Positions 63,441-64,000 of a stretch of 64,000 bases of DNA are shown here, piece after piece (position 1 is the first letter of the stretch; each line of letters starts with the position of its first letter). Origin of the DNA: Bradyrhizobium sp. CCBAU 53421 (GTDB taxonomy: Bacteria > Pseudomonadota > Alphaproteobacteria > Rhizobiales > Xanthobacteraceae); the NCBI RefSeq assembly GCF_015291625.1, contig NZ_CP030047.1:3286001-3350000 (forward strand), in the 5' to 3' direction. Below the pieces are notes generated by a model that did not search any database, was not told where the DNA came from, and was given only the letters and a program-made list of their open reading frames with translations. The position numbers and the translations under genes are program-made.

Positions 63441-64000
63441 CGGAAGGCCGCTATCGCCTGATCGGATCGACCGCGTCGCCCTATGCGATCAAGCTGCGGG
63501 CGCTGCTGCGCTACCGGCGGATCCCGCATGACTGGGTGATCATGACCAAGGCGCTGCGCGCGGCGACCGCGCATCTGAAGCCGATGCTGATCCCGGTGTT
63601 GCAATATCCCGACGGCAGCTATCGCGGCGAGACTACGACGCTGGCCTACGATCTGGAAGCGCGGCACCAGGGCCGCTCGGTGATCCCGGAGGACAAGGCT
63701 GTCGCGTTCGTCTGCGATCTGCTCGAGGACCTCGCCGACGAATGGGCGGTGAAGCCGCTGTTCCTGTATCGCTGGTGGGATCCGGAAGATCAGGCCTATG
63801 TGTCGCGCTGGGCGGGAGAGGAATGGTCGACGTCGGAAGCCGAAGCCGGCAGCCGCGCGGAGATCGAGGAGTTCCGGCAACGGCAGATCTCGCGCATGGT
63901 CATTCTCGGCGCGACGGACGAGAACAGGCCGCTGCTGGAGGAGAGCTATCGGCGCACGCTCGCGGCGTTCGAGCCGCATGTCGGCATGACGAACTATCTG
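63437..64000 (+). CDS. Glutathione S-transferase family protein (3' end outside window)
   Basis: The first 188 residues are visible. The thioredoxin-like N-terminal domain is YRLIGSTASPYAIKLRALLR with the cis-Pro region HLKPMLIPVLQYPDGSYRGE. The following helical part begins the GST C-terminal domain. It is coupled to the M81 gene by an ATGA overlap. Substrate unknown. Confidence 0.8.
   Translation, partial: MTEGRYRLIGSTASPYAIKLRALLRYRRIPHDWVIMTKALRAATAHLKPMLIPVLQYPDGSYRGETTTLAYDLEARHQGRSVIPEDKAVAFVCDLLEDLADEWAVKPLFLYRWWDPEDQAYVSRWAGEEWSTSEAEAGSRAEIEEFRQRQISRMVILGATDENRPLLEESYRRTLAAFEPHVGMTNYL

Overview
The DNA is GC-rich and dense, with many ATGA overlaps. The gene content is that of a Rhizobiales alphaproteobacterium, most likely Bradyrhizobium or a close relative: rhizobial flagellar genes, a glutathione-linked formaldehyde pathway, a XoxF5-type methanol dehydrogenase and palindromic intergenic repeats of Bradyrhizobium type. 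The genus call is inference. No rRNA, tRNA, CRISPR array, phage or transposase gene was seen.

Layout. (1) 1-4.6 kb, minus strand: a formyltransferase-fold protein cut by the window edge, a probable glycosyltransferase and a large HAD-family protein; together they look like a surface or flagellin glycan-modification group. (2) 5.1-15.3 kb, plus strand: an ECF sigma factor, flagellin, fliD, fliS, a membrane-anchored anti-sigma-like protein, then flgD, flgE, a small ORF, flgN-like, flgK and flgL. (3) 15.3-26.1 kb: a lanthanide/PQQ block with a quinoprotein alcohol dehydrogenase operon (dehydrogenase, cytochrome c, binding protein), a Tat-exported MmgE/PrpD protein, a four-EF-hand protein that reads as a lanmodulin, an orphan 26-residue pqqA and an RND metal-efflux pair. 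(4) 26.3-38.8 kb: quinoprotein accessory genes. These are a taurine-type ABC importer, a SoxYZ-like carrier with its metallohydrolase, a XoxJ/MoxJ-like binding protein, a CXXCW protein, and a five-gene operon (binding protein, beta-propeller, ATPase, permease, exported protein) of the PQQ-associated ABC type, which resembles the lut lanthanide-uptake cluster of Methylorubrum. (5) 38.9-48 kb: S-formylglutathione hydrolase, a FlhRS-like two-component pair, a DUF1232 protein, an AraC regulator divergent from xoxF, xoxG, S-(hydroxymethyl)glutathione dehydrogenase and gfa. (6) 48-64 kb: general accessory metabolism (epoxide hydrolase, membrane metallophosphoesterase, AI-2E exporter, GNAT), a complete dipeptide-type ABC transporter, a GAF protein, a class II aldolase, an M81 (MlrC-like) peptidase and a truncated GST.

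How it works together: XoxF oxidises methanol to formaldehyde in the periplasm using PQQ and a lanthanide and passes electrons to XoxG. Gfa, the class III dehydrogenase and FghA then convert formaldehyde to formate in the cytoplasm. Lanmodulin, the lut-like ABC system and PqqA would supply and buffer metal and cofactor. Both quinoproteins carry the extra Asp diagnostic of lanthanide enzymes, and no mxaF is present in the window. Missing here, and presumably elsewhere in the genome, are pqqBCDE, a TonB-dependent lanthanide receptor and formate dehydrogenase.

The most interesting non-coding signals are a 22-bp-pitch direct repeat upstream of xoxF, a close single copy of the same element upstream of pqqA, and strong hairpins after pqqA and between xoxF and xoxG.
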